From: Piscinibacter sp.
GTDB lineage: Bacteria > Pseudomonadota > Gammaproteobacteria > Burkholderiales > Burkholderiaceae_C
Assembly (NCBI GenBank): GCA_019635485.1
Contig: JAHBZL010000027.1
Location: 1 to 64,000 of the forward strand
Length of the DNA stretch: 64,000 nucleotides
Direction of reading: 5' to 3'
The translations under genes were made by a program, and so were the position numbers. Every line of letters starts with the position of its first letter. Within the stretch, counting starts at the first letter, position 1. Below, piece after piece: positions 45,475-54,532 of this stretch. Below the pieces are notes generated by a model, which saw only the letters and a list, made by a program, of their open reading frames with translations, was not told the DNA's origin and made no database searches.

Positions 45475-47574
45475 TTGAGCGAACAGGCACTGCGCGCACG
45501 CGCGCATCAACCCGGCTGGCCGCACTGGCTGATCCTCGGCAACGTGGCGGTGATGGCGCTCGTCGTGCTGCTCTCTGGCGTTGCGCTGCAGACCGGGTTG
45601 CGCTCGTTCGAGCGGAGGGCGCAGGACGCGACCGAGAACCTGGCCCGCAGCCTCAGCCAGGCCATCGAAGCCGAGCTCGACCGGGTCGACATGGTGCTGC
45701 GGGCCGTCGTGGTCGAACACACACGCAGCGGAGCCGACCCGCGCCGGCTGCCGGACATCCTGGAAGACCAGTTCGCGCTGATCGGCCGGCTCGACACGCT
45801 GCGCGCCACCGACAGCACCGGCATCGTGCGTGGCGGCCGCGACACCGCGGGCCTCGCGCCGATCGACGTCAGCGATCGCAGCAACTTCATCCAGGCACGC
45901 GACGATCCGACGCCGAGGCTGCTCATCATCGGGCCGAATCAGACCCGCGTCAGCAAGAAGTGGGCAATCATGCTGGCGCGACGGCTCAACAAGCCGGACG
46001 GCTCCTTCGACGGCATCGTCTACGCCAATGTCACGGTCGAACGGTTCCTCGCGCTGTTCGGGGCCGTCAACCTCGGGCGCGAAGGCGCGATCAGCCTGCG
46101 CATGCTGCCGGACCTGAAGCTGGTGGCGCGTCAGACTTCGCAGGGCCCGGATGCCTCCGGCGTCGGCACCAGCCGCGTGTCCGAGGAACTGCGACAGACG
46201 CTGGCGACGCAGCCCGAATCGGGCAGCTACCTGGCGAAGACGGCACTCGACCAGATCGAACGCGCCAATGCCTATCGCCGACTGGAAAACTACCCGTTGC
46301 TGATCCTGGTGGGCCTCGGGACCAAGGACTTCCTGACCCCCTGGTACGGCGAACTCGTCGTCGTCGTCGCCCTGTGCGGGCTGACGGCCGCGATCCTGTT
46401 CGCGTCGACCTGGCTGGTGCTGCGCGCGCGGCGCCGCGAGCTGGCGAGCCGCACGGCGCTGCAGGACAACGAGGCCTTCCTGGACCGCACGGGACGCATC
46501 GCCGCGGTGGGCGGCTGGGAGCTCGACATCGCAAGCCACACGCTCACGTGGTCAGCCCAGACCTGCCGGCTGCTGGACGTCCCGATCGGGTCTCGTCCGA
46601 GCCTGGACGAAGGGCTCGGATTCGTCGCGCCGGAGGCGCGCGCGCAAGTCGGCGAGCACCTGCAGAACAGCATCGCCCACGGCACGTCGTGGATGCTGGA
46701 GCTGCCGCTCGTGACCGCGGCGGGACGCGCCCTCTGGGTCCGGGCCGTGGCCGAGGTGGAGTCCGAGCGCGGAAAGCCGGTGCGGGTGATCGGGGCGGTG
46801 CAGGACATCACCGAGCAGCACGCGCGCAAGCAGGAGCTCGAACGCGAGCAGGCGCTCCGTGCGCAGGTCGAGCATCACGCGCGCGAACTGGACGCGATGG
46901 TCGGCGAACGCGGCGAGATGCTCGACGTGCTGGCCCACGAGGTCCGGCAACCGCTGAACAACGCATCGGCCGCGCTGCAGAGCGCGGCCACCGTGCTGGC
47001 GGAGGTGCACGAACCGGCCGCGTCGCTGCGGCTGTCGCGTGCGCAGTCGGTGATGCACCAGGTGCTCGGGCGGCTGGACAACACGCTGGCCGTGGCCAGC
47101 CTGCTGGCCCGACCCGACCCGATCGAACGCGGCGATGCCGACGTCGATGCGCTGGTCGCCGTCGCGGTGGCCGACATGCCCGCCGAGCAGCGCGGCCGCG
47201 TGCACGTCGAGCGCGCCACCTCGACCCGCACGGTGTCGATGGACATGAGCCTGATGCGCCTGGCGCTGCGCAACCTGCTGTCCAACGCGCTGAAGTACGG
47301 CCCGCCGGGCACGCCGGTGAAGGTGCGGCTGTCCGACTCGGACCATCCGCTCGCCCTCGTGATCGATGTCACCGACGCCGGCCCTGGCATCCCCGCCGAC
47401 CTGGTGCCGCGCCTGTTCGAGCGCGGTGCCCGCGGTGCGCCGAACGGGCATGGGCTGGGCCTCTACATCGTGCGCCGCGTGATGGAGCTGCACGAAAGCC
47501 GCGTCGAGATCGCGGCCAACCAGCCGGGGCGCGTCACGCTGCGCCTGGTGGTCGTGCAGGCGCCGGCCGAGTGA
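45475..47574 (+). CDS. Hybrid-free sensor histidine kinase with periplasmic Cache-like domain and PAS domain
   Basis: A 699-residue membrane kinase. TTG 45475 is the likely start because GGAGG is correctly spaced and upstream codons overlap the terminator. Membrane helices near 18-42 and 292-315 enclose a periplasmic double-Cache-like sensor (VDMVLRAVV, SDRSNFIQARD, IIGPNQTRVSKKWAI, LARRLNKPDGSFDGIVYANV). A PAS domain (about 335-450) precedes the H box VLAHEVRQPLNNA and an ATPase domain with NLLSNALKYGPPG, DAGPGIP and GHGLGLYIV. No receiver domain is fused. It is convergent with an adjacent response regulator gene, its likely partner. Confidence 0.88.
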   Translation: MSEQALRARAHQPGWPHWLILGNVAVMALVVLLSGVALQTGLRSFERRAQDATENLARSLSQAIEAELDRVDMVLRAVVVEHTRSGADPRRLPDILEDQFALIGRLDTLRATDSTGIVRGGRDTAGLAPIDVSDRSNFIQARDDPTPRLLIIGPNQTRVSKKWAIMLARRLNKPDGSFDGIVYANVTVERFLALFGAVNLGREGAISLRMLPDLKLVARQTSQGPDASGVGTSRVSEELRQTLATQPESGSYLAKTALDQIERANAYRRLENYPLLILVGLGTKDFLTPWYGELVVVVALCGLTAAILFASTWLVLRARRRELASRTALQDNEAFLDRTGRIAAVGGWELDIASHTLTWSAQTCRLLDVPIGSRPSLDEGLGFVAPEARAQVGEHLQNSIAHGTSWMLELPLVTAAGRALWVRAVAEVESERGKPVRVIGAVQDITEQHARKQELEREQALRAQVEHHARELDAMVGERGEMLDVLAHEVRQPLNNASAALQSAATVLAEVHEPAASLRLSRAQSVMHQVLGRLDNTLAVASLLARPDPIERGDADVDALVAVAVADMPAEQRGRVHVERATSTRTVSMDMSLMRLALRNLLSNALKYGPPGTPVKVRLSDSDHPLALVIDVTDAGPGIPADLVPRLFERGARGAPNGHGLGLYIVRRVMELHESRVEIAANQPGRVTLRLVVVQAPAE

Positions 47575-47580
47575 GCCGCC

Positions 47581-48267
47581 TCAGACGACCTGCAGCTTGG
47601 ACTTGAAGATGTAGCCGACGCGCGAGCGCGACTGCAGCGGCACGATCGCCGGCGTCGCGCGCTCGATGCGTCGACGCAGGCGATAGATCGTCGCGTTCAG
47701 CCCGTCCGCCGCGTCGCGATCGTTCTCGCGGCCCAGCTTCATGCGCAGGTGTTCGCGGCTCACCACCTCGCCGTCCGCCTCGACGAAACACTCGAGCACC
47801 GCGAGGTCGGTCTCGCTCAGGTCGACCCGAGCCCCGTCGGGCGCGATCAACTGCCCTGCGCGGCGGTCGAGCTTCCAGGCGGCATTCGCCTGCCCGGCAT
47901 TCGCCGCTCGGCGCTGGACCGCCTCGATCGCGATGGCCACCTGCTCGAACTGCAGCGGCTTGGCGAGGTACATGTCCGCTCCGGCATGCACGACCTCCTT
48001 GAACACGTCGGGCGACAGGCGGCCGGAGACCACCAGCAGGCCGGCGTTGCTGCGCCGGCGCAGCACCTTGATCAGGTCCAGCCCGTCGATGCCGGGCAGC
48101 ATCAGGTCGACGACGTAGAAGTCGTAGTCGTACGGCTCGGCATGCGCCAGCAGGTCGTTGCTGTCGTCGAAGACATCCACCTGGATGCCACGCGCGCGCA
48201 GGAACTGCGCCAGGAACTCGGTGTACTCCTTGTCGTCGTCGATGAGCGCGAGGCGGGCGGGCAACAT
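47581..48267 (-). CDS. OmpR/PhoB-family response regulator
   Basis: A 228-residue regulator with receiver domain (IDDDKEY at 9-15, phospho-Asp in VVDLMLPGIDG, KPLQFEQV). The winged-helix output domain covers about 130-225 (LSETDLAVLECFVEADGEVV, ATIYRLRRRIERA, SRVGYIF). The start is uncertain: ATG 48267 begins at the receiver domain, while ATG 48381 in the same frame has GAGAAG upstream and would add 38 residues of atypical, AT-richer sequence. The stop lies six bases from the stop of the convergent kinase gene, and the chemoreceptor gene is divergent. Confidence 0.85.
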   Translation of the reverse strand: MLPARLALIDDDKEYTEFLAQFLRARGIQVDVFDDSNDLLAHAEPYDYDFYVVDLMLPGIDGLDLIKVLRRRSNAGLLVVSGRLSPDVFKEVVHAGADMYLAKPLQFEQVAIAIEAVQRRAANAGQANAAWKLDRRAGQLIAPDGARVDLSETDLAVLECFVEADGEVVSREHLRMKLGRENDRDAADGLNATIYRLRRRIERATPAIVPLQSRSRVGYIFKSKLQVV

Positions 48268-48472
48268 GGCGTGAACCGTCGACACGATTTCCGTGCAAAG
48301 CGCAGATTCAAGCACAAGCGACCCCGCGCACAACTCGTGAATTTGCGCACCGTTTTGGGCTTCTTCTTTGCGTTCGCTCATAAATCTTCTCAACGACCAT
48401 TTCTGCCTGACGAAAACCCACCCGCGGGAACTACCTCCCGTACCGCTGCGCGGTCCACAGAAAGGCAATTGG

Positions 48473-50056
48473 ATGAAGGTCGCCCAACTCAGCGTCCGGG
48501 GCAAGTTGCTGGCCGGATTCGGAACGCTCGCCGCGTTCGTCGTGGTCGTGTCGGCCGTGTCGATCCGGTCGCTGGCCGTCGGACACGCCGATTTTGCGCA
48601 CTACGTCGGCGACAGCGCGGTGCGCATCACGCTCGCCAACGACGTGCTCGACGCCACCAACGCCCGCGCGATCGGTGCACGCAACCTGGCGCTGGTGACA
48701 TCGCCGGCAGACCGCGAGTCCGAACGTGCCGCCACCGTCGCGGCGCACGAGAAGGTCGGCCGCAGCATCGCCCGGCTGAAGGAGATGCTCGCCAAGGCAC
48801 CGGACACCAGTGCGCGCGAGCACGAGTTGGCCGCCGCGATCGAACAGGTCGAGGCCCGCTACGGCGCCGTGGCACTGGACATCGTGCGCCTCGTGATCGA
48901 AGGCAAGCGCGAGGAGGCCATCCAGCACATGAACGCCGACTGCCGGCCCTTGCTGGCGGAGCTGCTGAAGGCGTCGAACGACTACATCGCGTTCGCGGTC
49001 GAGCGCAGCGGCCAGGTCGTCGCCGAGGCCGAATCGACCTATGTGTTCGACCGCAATCTGATGCTCGCCGCCAGCGCCCTCGCGCTGCTGGCCGCCACCG
49101 TGCTGGCGCTGGGCATCACGCGCGGCATCACCCGGGCCCTCGGCGCCGAGCCGGCCGAGCTCGGTGACGCGGCGCAGCGGGTGGCACGCGGCGATCTGAA
49201 CCCGGTGCGCGGCGCCGAACGCGCGCCGGCGGGCAGCGTGATGGCCTCGTTGGGCCGCATGCAGCAGGACCTGGCGCGCGTCGTCGGCCAGGTGCGCAAT
49301 GCCTCCGACTCGATCGCCACCGGCTCGGCCCAGATCGCCACCGGCAACGCCGACCTCTCCCAGCGCACCGAAGAGCAGGCGTCCAACCTGCAGCAGACCG
49401 CCGCCTCGATGGAGCAGATCAACTCCACCGTCCGCAACAACGCCGACACGGCGCGTCAGGCGACCCAGCTCGCCGGCTCGGCCAGCGAAGCCGCGCAGCG
49501 CGGCGGCCAGGTGGTCGACCGCGTCGTCGCCACCATGGGTGACATCAGCGCCAGCTCGCGCCGCATCGCCGACATCATCGGCACCATCGATGGGATCGCG
49601 TTCCAGACCAACATCCTGGCGCTCAATGCCGCCGTCGAGGCCGCGCGGGCCGGCGAACAGGGTCGCGGCTTCGCAGTCGTCGCGGGCGAGGTGCGCTCGC
49701 TGGCGCAACGCAGCGCCGAGGCCGCCAAGGAGATCAAGGCGCTGATCGGCGCCAGCGTCGAGAAGGTCGAAGCCGGCTCGCGGCTGGTGGGCGATGCCGG
49801 CACGACGATGAGCGACATCGTCACCCAGGTGCAGCGCGTGGCCGACCTGATCGGCGAAATCAGTTCGGCCACGCTGGAGCAGACCAGCGGCATCGGCCAG
49901 GTCAGCGATGCGGTCACGCAGCTCGACCAGGTCACGCAGCAGAACGCCGCGCTCGTCGAGGAGTCGGCCGCCGCGGCCGACAGCCTCAAGCAGCAGGCCG
50001 CGCAGCTGGCCGAAGCGGTGCGGGTGTTCCGCCTCGAGGAAGGCGCGCGCGCCTGA
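48473..50056 (+). CDS. Methyl-accepting chemotaxis protein
   Basis: A 527-residue chemoreceptor. The first membrane helix is at about 11-31, followed by a four-helix-bundle periplasmic sensor (4HB_MCP type), a second helix near 198-216, and a HAMP domain. The signalling region contains [24 protein letters not shown] and [15 protein letters not shown]. No CheR-docking pentapeptide is seen at the C-terminus (ends LEEGARA). AAAGG lies upstream of ATG 48473. It is divergent from the response regulator gene, with 205 bp between. The ligand is unknown. Confidence 0.94.
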   Translation: MKVAQLSVRGKLLAGFGTLAAFVVVVSAVSIRSLAVGHADFAHYVGDSAVRITLANDVLDATNARAIGARNLALVTSPADRESERAATVAAHEKVGRSIARLKEMLAKAPDTSAREHELAAAIEQVEARYGAVALDIVRLVIEGKREEAIQHMNADCRPLLAELLKASNDYIAFAVERSGQVVAEAESTYVFDRNLMLAASALALLAATVLALGITRGITRALGAEPAELGDAAQRVARGDLNPVRGAERAPAGSVMASLGRMQQDLARVVGQVRNASDSIATGSAQIATGNADLSQRTEEQASNLQQTAASMEQINSTVRNNADTARQATQLAGSASEAAQRGGQVVDRVVATMGDISASSRRIADIIGTIDGIAFQTNILALNAAVEAARAGEQGRGFAVVAGEVRSLAQRSAEAAKEIKALIGASVEKVEAGSRLVGDAGTTMSDIVTQVQRVADLIGEISSATLEQTSGIGQVSDAVTQLDQVTQQNAALVEESAAAADSLKQQAAQLAEAVRVFRLEEGARA

Positions 50057-50117
50057 TCCTCCGTCGGCGGCACGCGGCTGCGATGATGGCGTCCCGATCC
50101 CACGCCGGAGCACACCG

Positions 50118-50588
50118 ATGCCGCCCTTCCCGACCCCGCCGTCCCTGGTGCCGATGACGCAGATCCGCTGCGAGGTCGGCGAGCTCGTCACGCTCGGCCC
50201 GGCCAGCCACGGCGAACGCCGTTACGTACCGCTGGGCGGCGGCAGCGTGCGTGGCCCGGAACTCAACGGCGAGATCGTCGCCGGCGGCGTCGACTGGCAG
50301 GTGCTGCGCGGCGACGGAACGCTCGAGATCGCGGCGCACTACGTGATCCGCGCCGACGACGGCGCGCTGATCGAGGTGCGCAGCGAAGGCCTGCGCCACG
50401 GCCCGCCGGACGTGATGGCCCGCCTCGCGCGCGGCGAGACGGTGCCGCGCGAAGCCTACTTCTTCCGTACGCTGGTGCGCTTCGACACCGGTGCGCCGGC
50501 CTGGGCCCACCTGGCGCGCACGATGGCGATCGCCTGCGGCCAGCGCGAAGCGCGGCTCGTGCTGCTGGACCTGTACCGCCTGACCTGA
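50118..50588 (+). CDS. DUF3237 family protein
   Basis: A 156-residue soluble beta-rich protein. ERRYVPLGGGSVRGPELNG, VDWQVLRGDGTLEIAAHY and REAYFFRTLVRFDTG are the conserved blocks of DUF3237. These form a small barrel; a hydroxynitrile-lyase-like or isomerase function has been suggested for relatives, but none is certain. GGAG precedes the ATG at 50118. It follows the chemoreceptor gene by 61 bp and is convergent with the phosphatase gene. Confidence 0.85.
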   Translation: MPPFPTPPSLVPMTQIRCEVGELVTLGPASHGERRYVPLGGGSVRGPELNGEIVAGGVDWQVLRGDGTLEIAAHYVIRADDGALIEVRSEGLRHGPPDVMARLARGETVPREAYFFRTLVRFDTGAPAWAHLARTMAIACGQREARLVLLDLYRLT

Positions 50589-50591
50589 GGC

Positions 50592-52496
50592 TCAGGTTCC
50601 GATCACGCCGCCATCGCGGCGGCGGATCACGACCGTCGCCGAACGCGGCCGGTTGCCCGGGCGGCCGCCGGGCCAGCGCGAATACTTGTCCGGCTCGTCC
50701 GGATCGCTGCGGTCGCTGGGCGTCTCGCCCGGATGCTGCACGTTGATGAACAGCGTGCGCAGGTCCGGCGTCAGCGTCGCACCGGTGATCTCGCAGTTCA
50801 CAGGGCCGGTCAGGAAGCGGCGGATCTCGCCGCTCGTGCGGTCGCACGCCAGCATCTGGTTGCTGCCGATGCGCTCCAGCTCGCCCTTGTACATCTGCGT
50901 CGCGTGCGCGTCGGTCTGGATCCACAGCACGCCGCGGGCGTCCAGCATCAGCCCGTCGGGGCAGGCGAAGATGTCGCCCTTGATGTTGCCGCGCGCCTCC
51001 GGCCGTGCATTGGCCGGGTCGCCGGCGAGCACCAGGTGGTTCCAGCGGAACGCCAGGGCGTCGAAGTCGCCGTCCTCCTTCCAGCGGATGATCTGGCCCA
51101 TCACGTTGTTCGCGCGCGGGTTGGCGGCATCGACCCCCGGCATGCCCGCCGCGCCGCGTGCGCTGTTGTTGGTCAGCGTGCAATAGATCTCGCGCGCGGC
51201 CTGGTCGATGGCCAGCCATTCCGGGCGGTCCATCTTCGTGGCACCCAGCCGGTCGCTCGCCTGGCGGCTCTTGATCAGCACCTCGCCCTGGTCGGCGAAA
51301 CCGTTGGCCGCGGTCAGCGGCCCCTGGCCGTGCACCAGCGGGATCCAGCGGCCGCTGCCGTCGGACTCGAAGCGTGCCACGTACAGCGTGCCGTGGTCGA
51401 GCAGTTCGCGATTGGCCGCCCCGCCGCCCGGCGCGATGCGGTCGCGGCTGACGAACTTGTAGATGTACTCGAAGCGCGCGTCCTCGCCGGAGTAGACGAC
51501 CGCGCGGCCGTCGCGCGTGACACCGACCCAGGCACCTTCGTGCGCGGCGCGGCCGAGCGCGGTGCGCTTGACGGGCAGGCTGGTCGGGTCGTACGGGTCG
51601 ATCTCGACCACCCAGCCGAAGCGGTGGAACTCGTTCGGATGGCGGCGCGCGTCGAAACGCTCGTCGTGCGCGGCCCAGCGGTAGCCGCTTGCCTTGGGCA
51701 GACCCCAGCGCTTCTGGTCGGCGTCGATGCGGTCACCGCTGTCGAAGTAGAAGGCCCAGTTCTCCTCGCCCGAGAGGTAGGTGCCCCAGGGCGTCATGCC
51801 GCTCGCGCAGTTGTTCAGCGTGCCGAGCACGGTGCGGCCGTCCGGGTCCGCGGCGGTCTTCATCAGCGCGTGCCCGGCCGCCGGCCCCTGCACCGCGAAC
51901 GGCGCGAAGGCGGTGAAGCGCCGCGCATAGCGCGAGGGCCGCACCATCTGCCAGCGCCCGTCCTGCAGCACGACCTCGATCACCGCGACGCCGTGCGCCG
52001 CCTGCGCCTTGCGCACCTTCTCGGCGCTCCAGGTCTTCATGCCGTCGGTGTGCAGCAGGCCATCGTCGGTGTACTCGTGGTTCATCACCAGCAGGCCGCG
52101 GCCGCTGCTGCCCTCCAGCGGGTAGTAGTGGATGCCGTCATGGTGCATGCCCATCTGCAGCGCCTGGTCCGCGGCCGAATTGCCCGCGTCCTCGCGCCAG
52201 GCCGGCATGCGCCCGGGCACGCCGACCGGCTCGCCCCACGGGGCCAGCACCTCGGCGACGTAGCCCTCCGGCACCACCAGGCCGTCCTCCTTCGTCGGCG
52301 GGATGCCCTTGAAGCCCAGCAGCGGCCCGCTGCCGGGAACGCCCGCGCAACCCGCCAGCCAGGGCGCCAGCACGCTGCCCGCCAGCGCGGCGAGCCCGCC
52401 CTGCACCCAGATGCGCCGCGCCGGGTCGGACACCTCGTGGATGCTCGGGTTGCCGGAGCGGTTGCTGTCCTCCATCGCATCGAAGTCCTTGGCCAT
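50592..52496 (-). CDS. phoX: PhoX-family (DUF839) phosphatase
   Basis: A 634-residue protein. RRIWVQGGLAALAGSVLAPWLAGC at about 27-50 acts as a Tat-like signal or anchor with a possible lipobox Cys. VMNHEYTDDG, GTLNNCASGMTPWGTYLSGEENW and SGEDARFEYIYKF are characteristic of PhoX/DUF839 enzymes, which bind Ca and Fe and remove phosphate from organic phosphates in the periplasm. It starts 16 bp after an ABC permease gene and is in line with the ATPase gene, which is not the usual PhoX context. Phosphate-starvation control is possible but no Pho box was seen. Confidence 0.88.
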   Translation of the reverse strand: MAKDFDAMEDSNRSGNPSIHEVSDPARRIWVQGGLAALAGSVLAPWLAGCAGVPGSGPLLGFKGIPPTKEDGLVVPEGYVAEVLAPWGEPVGVPGRMPAWREDAGNSAADQALQMGMHHDGIHYYPLEGSSGRGLLVMNHEYTDDGLLHTDGMKTWSAEKVRKAQAAHGVAVIEVVLQDGRWQMVRPSRYARRFTAFAPFAVQGPAAGHALMKTAADPDGRTVLGTLNNCASGMTPWGTYLSGEENWAFYFDSGDRIDADQKRWGLPKASGYRWAAHDERFDARRHPNEFHRFGWVVEIDPYDPTSLPVKRTALGRAAHEGAWVGVTRDGRAVVYSGEDARFEYIYKFVSRDRIAPGGGAANRELLDHGTLYVARFESDGSGRWIPLVHGQGPLTAANGFADQGEVLIKSRQASDRLGATKMDRPEWLAIDQAAREIYCTLTNNSARGAAGMPGVDAANPRANNVMGQIIRWKEDGDFDALAFRWNHLVLAGDPANARPEARGNIKGDIFACPDGLMLDARGVLWIQTDAHATQMYKGELERIGSNQMLACDRTSGEIRRFLTGPVNCEITGATLTPDLRTLFINVQHPGETPSDRSDPDEPDKYSRWPGGRPGNRPRSATVVIRRRDGGVIGT

Positions 52497-52512
52497 GCCG
52501 CCCTCCTCGTTG

Positions 52513-53346
52513 TCAGAGCTTCTCGGTCTCGCCGCTGCGGGGCTGCCACTTCATCAGCCGGCGCTCGATGCGCCCGACCGCCGCGTCCAGCACCAGCGCG
52601 AACGCGGTCAGCACCAGGATGCCCGCCATCACCGTGTTGATGTCGAACGCCCCCTCGGCCTGCAGGATCAGGTAGCCGACGCCGCGCGACGAACCGAGGT
52701 ATTCGCCGACCACCGCACCGACGAAGGCCAGGCCGACGCTGGTGTGCAGCGAGCTGAACACCCAGCTCGTGGCGCTCGGCAGGTAGACATGGCGCAGCAG
52801 CTGCTTCGAGCTCGCGCCCAGCATGCGCGCGTTGGCCAGCACTACCGGGCTGACTTCCTTCACGCCCTGGTAGACGTTGAAGAAGACGATGAAGAACACC
52901 AGCGTCACGCCGAGCGCCACCTTGCTCGCGATGCCGAGCCCGAACCAGACCGCGAAGATCGGCGCGAGGATCACGCGCGGCATGCTGTTCAGCGCCTTGA
53001 TGTACGGGTCGGCGATCGCGGCGGCCATCGGGCTGAGCGCCAGCCACAGGCCGCAGCCCAGCCCGAGCAGCGTGCCGATGCCGAACGCGAGCACGGTCTC
53101 GACCAGCGTCACCCACAGGTGTTCGTAGATGTCCGCGTTGCCGAAGAACCAGGCCCAGATGCGCGCGAAGATCACCAGCGGCTCACCGAAGAAGAACGCC
53201 GCCTGGCGCTCGTTCTCGAACACGAAGGGCGGCACCAGGCCCGGCTTGGTCAGCACGTGCCAGAGGCCGAACACCGCGACCAGCACGGCCACCTGCCAGA
53301 CGCGCAGGTTGCGCTCGTTGGGTTTGATGAACTTCCACATGGGCAT
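52513..53346 (-). CDS. ABC transporter permease, nitrate/sulfonate/taurine (SsuC/TauC) type
   Basis: A 277-residue polytopic permease with six predicted helices. The EAA-like cytoplasmic loop is in LANARMLGASSKQLLRHVYLPSATSWV. NSMPRVILAPIFAVWFGLG and GLAFVGAVVGEYLGSSRGVGYLI are typical of the SsuC/TauC group. ATG 53346 was chosen; GTG 53355 and ATG 53340 are alternatives and none has a clear ribosome site. It lies 13 bp after its ATPase gene. A periplasmic binding protein of matching type is encoded 1.2 kb upstream. Confidence 0.9.
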   Translation of the reverse strand: MPMWKFIKPNERNLRVWQVAVLVAVFGLWHVLTKPGLVPPFVFENERQAAFFFGEPLVIFARIWAWFFGNADIYEHLWVTLVETVLAFGIGTLLGLGCGLWLALSPMAAAIADPYIKALNSMPRVILAPIFAVWFGLGIASKVALGVTLVFFIVFFNVYQGVKEVSPVVLANARMLGASSKQLLRHVYLPSATSWVFSSLHTSVGLAFVGAVVGEYLGSSRGVGYLILQAEGAFDINTVMAGILVLTAFALVLDAAVGRIERRLMKWQPRSGETEKL

Positions 53347-53359
53347 CGCTCGCACCGGG

Positions 53360-54178
53360 TCAGGCGGCCAGCTGCTGCCGGTAGCCCTTCAGGACTTCCT
53401 CGCGCAGCACCGACCAGATGGCTTCGTGCAGTTCGATGAAGCGCGGCGTCGTGCGCACCTCCGCCACGTCGCGCGGGCGCTCGAGGTCGATGCGGAACTC
53501 GCCGATCGGGTGCGACGCCGGCCCGGCCGACAGCACCACGACGCGGTCGCTCAACGCGATCGCCTCGTCCAGGTCGTGCGTGATGAACAGCACCGCCTTG
53601 CGCTTGGCAGCCCAGAGCGCGAGCAGCTCGTTTTCCATCAGCTGCCGAGTCTGGATGTCGAGCGCCGAGAAGGGCTCGTCCATCAGGATGATGTCCGGGT
53701 CGAGCACCAGCGTCTGCGCCAGGCTGACCCGTTTGCGCATGCCGCCCGACAGCTGGTGCGGGTAGCGGTCGCCGAACACGCCGAGGCCGACCCGGCGCAG
53801 CCAGTCCTGCGCCAGCGCCGGCGCGTCGGTCACACCGCGGAACTCCAGGCCCGCCAGCACGTTGTCGAGCGCGGTGCGCCAGGGCATCAGGCTCTCGGCC
53901 TGGAACATGTACCCGGCGCGCCGGTTGATGCCGGCGAGCGGCGCGCCGAACACCTGCACGCCACCGCTGCTCGGCGCGAGCAGGCCGGCGCCGACGTTCA
54001 GCAGCGTGCTCTTGCCGCAGCCCGTCGGCGCGACCACCGAGACGAACTCGCCGGGCGCCACCGCCAGCGTGACGTCGCGCACCGCGGTGTAGCGCTGGCC
54101 GGGAGCGTCGCGGCTGACGAAGGTGCAGGTGACGGCGTCGAGCTGCAGGGCCGCCGCGTCGGGGGCAACGGCACTCAT
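53360..54178 (-). CDS. ABC transporter ATP-binding protein, nitrate/sulfonate/taurine type
   Basis: A 272-residue ATPase. Walker A is APTGCGKST, with Ala where most relatives have Gly. The Q loop is in FQAESLMPWRTALDNV. The signature is LSGGMRKRVSLAQ. Walker B is DIILMDEPFSALD, followed by the switch His in LFITHDLDEA. FQ.E.LMPWRT is characteristic of SsuB/TauB-like proteins. It forms a unit with the permease and PhoX genes. The transported compound is not defined; organophosphorus or sulfonate compounds are possible. Confidence 0.92.
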   Translation of the reverse strand: MSAVAPDAAALQLDAVTCTFVSRDAPGQRYTAVRDVTLAVAPGEFVSVVAPTGCGKSTLLNVGAGLLAPSSGGVQVFGAPLAGINRRAGYMFQAESLMPWRTALDNVLAGLEFRGVTDAPALAQDWLRRVGLGVFGDRYPHQLSGGMRKRVSLAQTLVLDPDIILMDEPFSALDIQTRQLMENELLALWAAKRKAVLFITHDLDEAIALSDRVVVLSAGPASHPIGEFRIDLERPRDVAEVRTTPRFIELHEAIWSVLREEVLKGYRQQLAA

Positions 54179-54349
54179 GCGCGCGCCCCGCGCGCGGCCG
54201 TCGGCCCGAACGGCGCGCCTCCATCGAAGGAATGAACAGCCGAGCGCCATCCATCGCCTTGCTGTCGCCGCGCGCGGCCCCGTTGCCCACCATCGGCTCG
54301 TGAGCCGCCAGACAGTTCCGCCTGGGGCCACCGACCCACGGAGGTTTCC

Positions 54350-54490
54350 ATGTTTCGATCCATCGTTCGCATCGTCGTCGGCGCTTCCGCCGCCGCCTTT
54401 CTGGCCGTGCTGACCGCCTGCGCCGGGTTGCCGTCGAGCAGCCTGCCGCTGGCCCAGGACTCGCACGACTTCATCGGCGGCCAGGACTGA
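54350..54490 (+). CDS. Very small lipoprotein (46 residues)
   Basis: ATG at 54350 is preceded by GGAGG at ideal spacing. The 46-residue product has a basic start (MFRSIVRIVV), a hydrophobic stretch and a lipobox LTAC with Cys24, then only 22 residues ending DFIGGQD. It resembles entericidin-sized lipoproteins but has no recognised family. It sits on the plus strand inside an otherwise minus-strand transporter locus, between the ATPase gene and the binding-protein gene. Confidence 0.7.
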   Translation: MFRSIVRIVVGASAAAFLAVLTACAGLPSSSLPLAQDSHDFIGGQD

Positions 54491-54532
54491 GCGGCCCGGG
54501 CGCGGGCCGGCCCAGCCGGCCCGCGCCCTTCA

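Noticed and set aside
50580-50610. Inverted repeat CCTGAGGCTCAGG between the DUF3237 and phoX stops as a terminator
   Set aside because: The arms are only five bases and there is no T-run on either side; at most it is a weak bidirectional hairpin.
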